Shown here: positions 63,776 to 64,000 of the stretch, one piece after another
Layout: every line of letters starts with the position of its first letter
Position numbering within the stretch: the first letter of the stretch is position 1
Source of the DNA: Corydoras sp. C115
Taxonomy: Eukaryota > Chordata > Actinopteri > Siluriformes > Callichthyidae
NCBI GenBank assembly: GCA_019802505.1
Contig: JAFMOC010000310.1
Coordinates: 611,001 to 675,000, forward strand
DNA length: 64,000 nt
Direction: 5' to 3'
Position numbers and translations under genes: made by a program
The notes under the pieces: model-generated
Databases searched by the model: none
Told to the model about the DNA's origin: nothing
The model's input: the letters and a program-made list of their open reading frames with translations, nothing else

Positions 63776-64000
63776 TCATTATGTTTCAGCTAGTGTACAT
63801 CTCAGAACTGTATTGGAACTGAGGGTGGAGATGTTATGATGATTTCCTGAGCTGTTATGGTGTAATGAGTCCCCGGTGGTGAGTGAGAGTCCGGCAGCCT
63901 GGCGCTCTGCAGAACCAACACTCATTTGTGGCAAAACATATGAAACTCCAAGCTGAGAGAAACATCACTGTTTATTCTGCAGCTCTGTCTGTCGCCGTTT
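63776..64000. other. Unique stretch to window end
   Basis: Nothing recognised. Confidence 0.5.

Overview
The window is vertebrate nuclear DNA, almost certainly from a teleost fish. It holds one real protein-coding gene: an apparently complete slc7a11 (xCT, the cystine/glutamate exchanger light chain), on the minus strand. Its 12 coding exons run from the start codon near 26337 down to the stop at 373. All 11 introns have GT/AG ends and compatible phases, and the spliced frame is 1542 nt (513 residues plus stop). The fish assignment rests on the DD34E Tc1-type transposons, the dispersed tRNA-headed SINE and the tRNA-like GCTTTTATCC / 'snap' repeats, all familiar from teleost genomes; I cannot name the species.

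Layout. 1-372: 3' UTR and flank. 373-26337: slc7a11, with introns crowded by SINEs, minisatellites (35-bp, 31-bp and a GGTGAT-type VNTR), TA/CA microsatellites, a deleted Tc1 element and its neighbour, and a LINE interrupted by a second, restriction-like-endonuclease LINE (20.16-22.97 kb, intron 1). 26338-26760: 5' UTR/promoter region with CRE/C-EBP-ATF-like half-sites and a G-tract cluster. 26.8-64 kb: intergenic, no gene recognised. This part contains a SINE-derived 498/518-bp tandem array (28.46-30.49 kb), a nearly intact Tc1 element with one frameshift (32.53-34.15 kb), a degenerate array carrying old transposase scraps (35.3-36.7 kb), a 17-bp minisatellite (37.7-38.5 kb), a 711-bp duplication (39.4-40.8 kb), a 13-bp minisatellite (43.4-44.2 kb), SINE-derived satellites (46.8-48.0 and 58.1-58.6 kb), a second Tc1 family (51.9-53.1 kb), a ~340-bp satellite (54.4-55.6 kb), multimeric SINEs (49.7-50.4, 60.5-61.9, 62.4-63.5 kb) and a decayed transposase piece (63.5-63.8 kb). 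Repeat-poor islands between them may hold conserved non-coding elements, but this cannot be judged from one sequence.

The most interesting signals are an intra-exonic tandem duplication that doubles the cytosolic N-terminal tail of xCT, Tc1 insertions bracketed on both sides by TA microsatellites, SINEs that have become tandem satellites or share composite multimeric structures at separate loci, and an intronic VNTR whose frame stays open from exon 7 for about 276 codons. I see no complete new 'system'; no prokaryotic features, CRISPR, canonical tRNA or rRNA genes are present.
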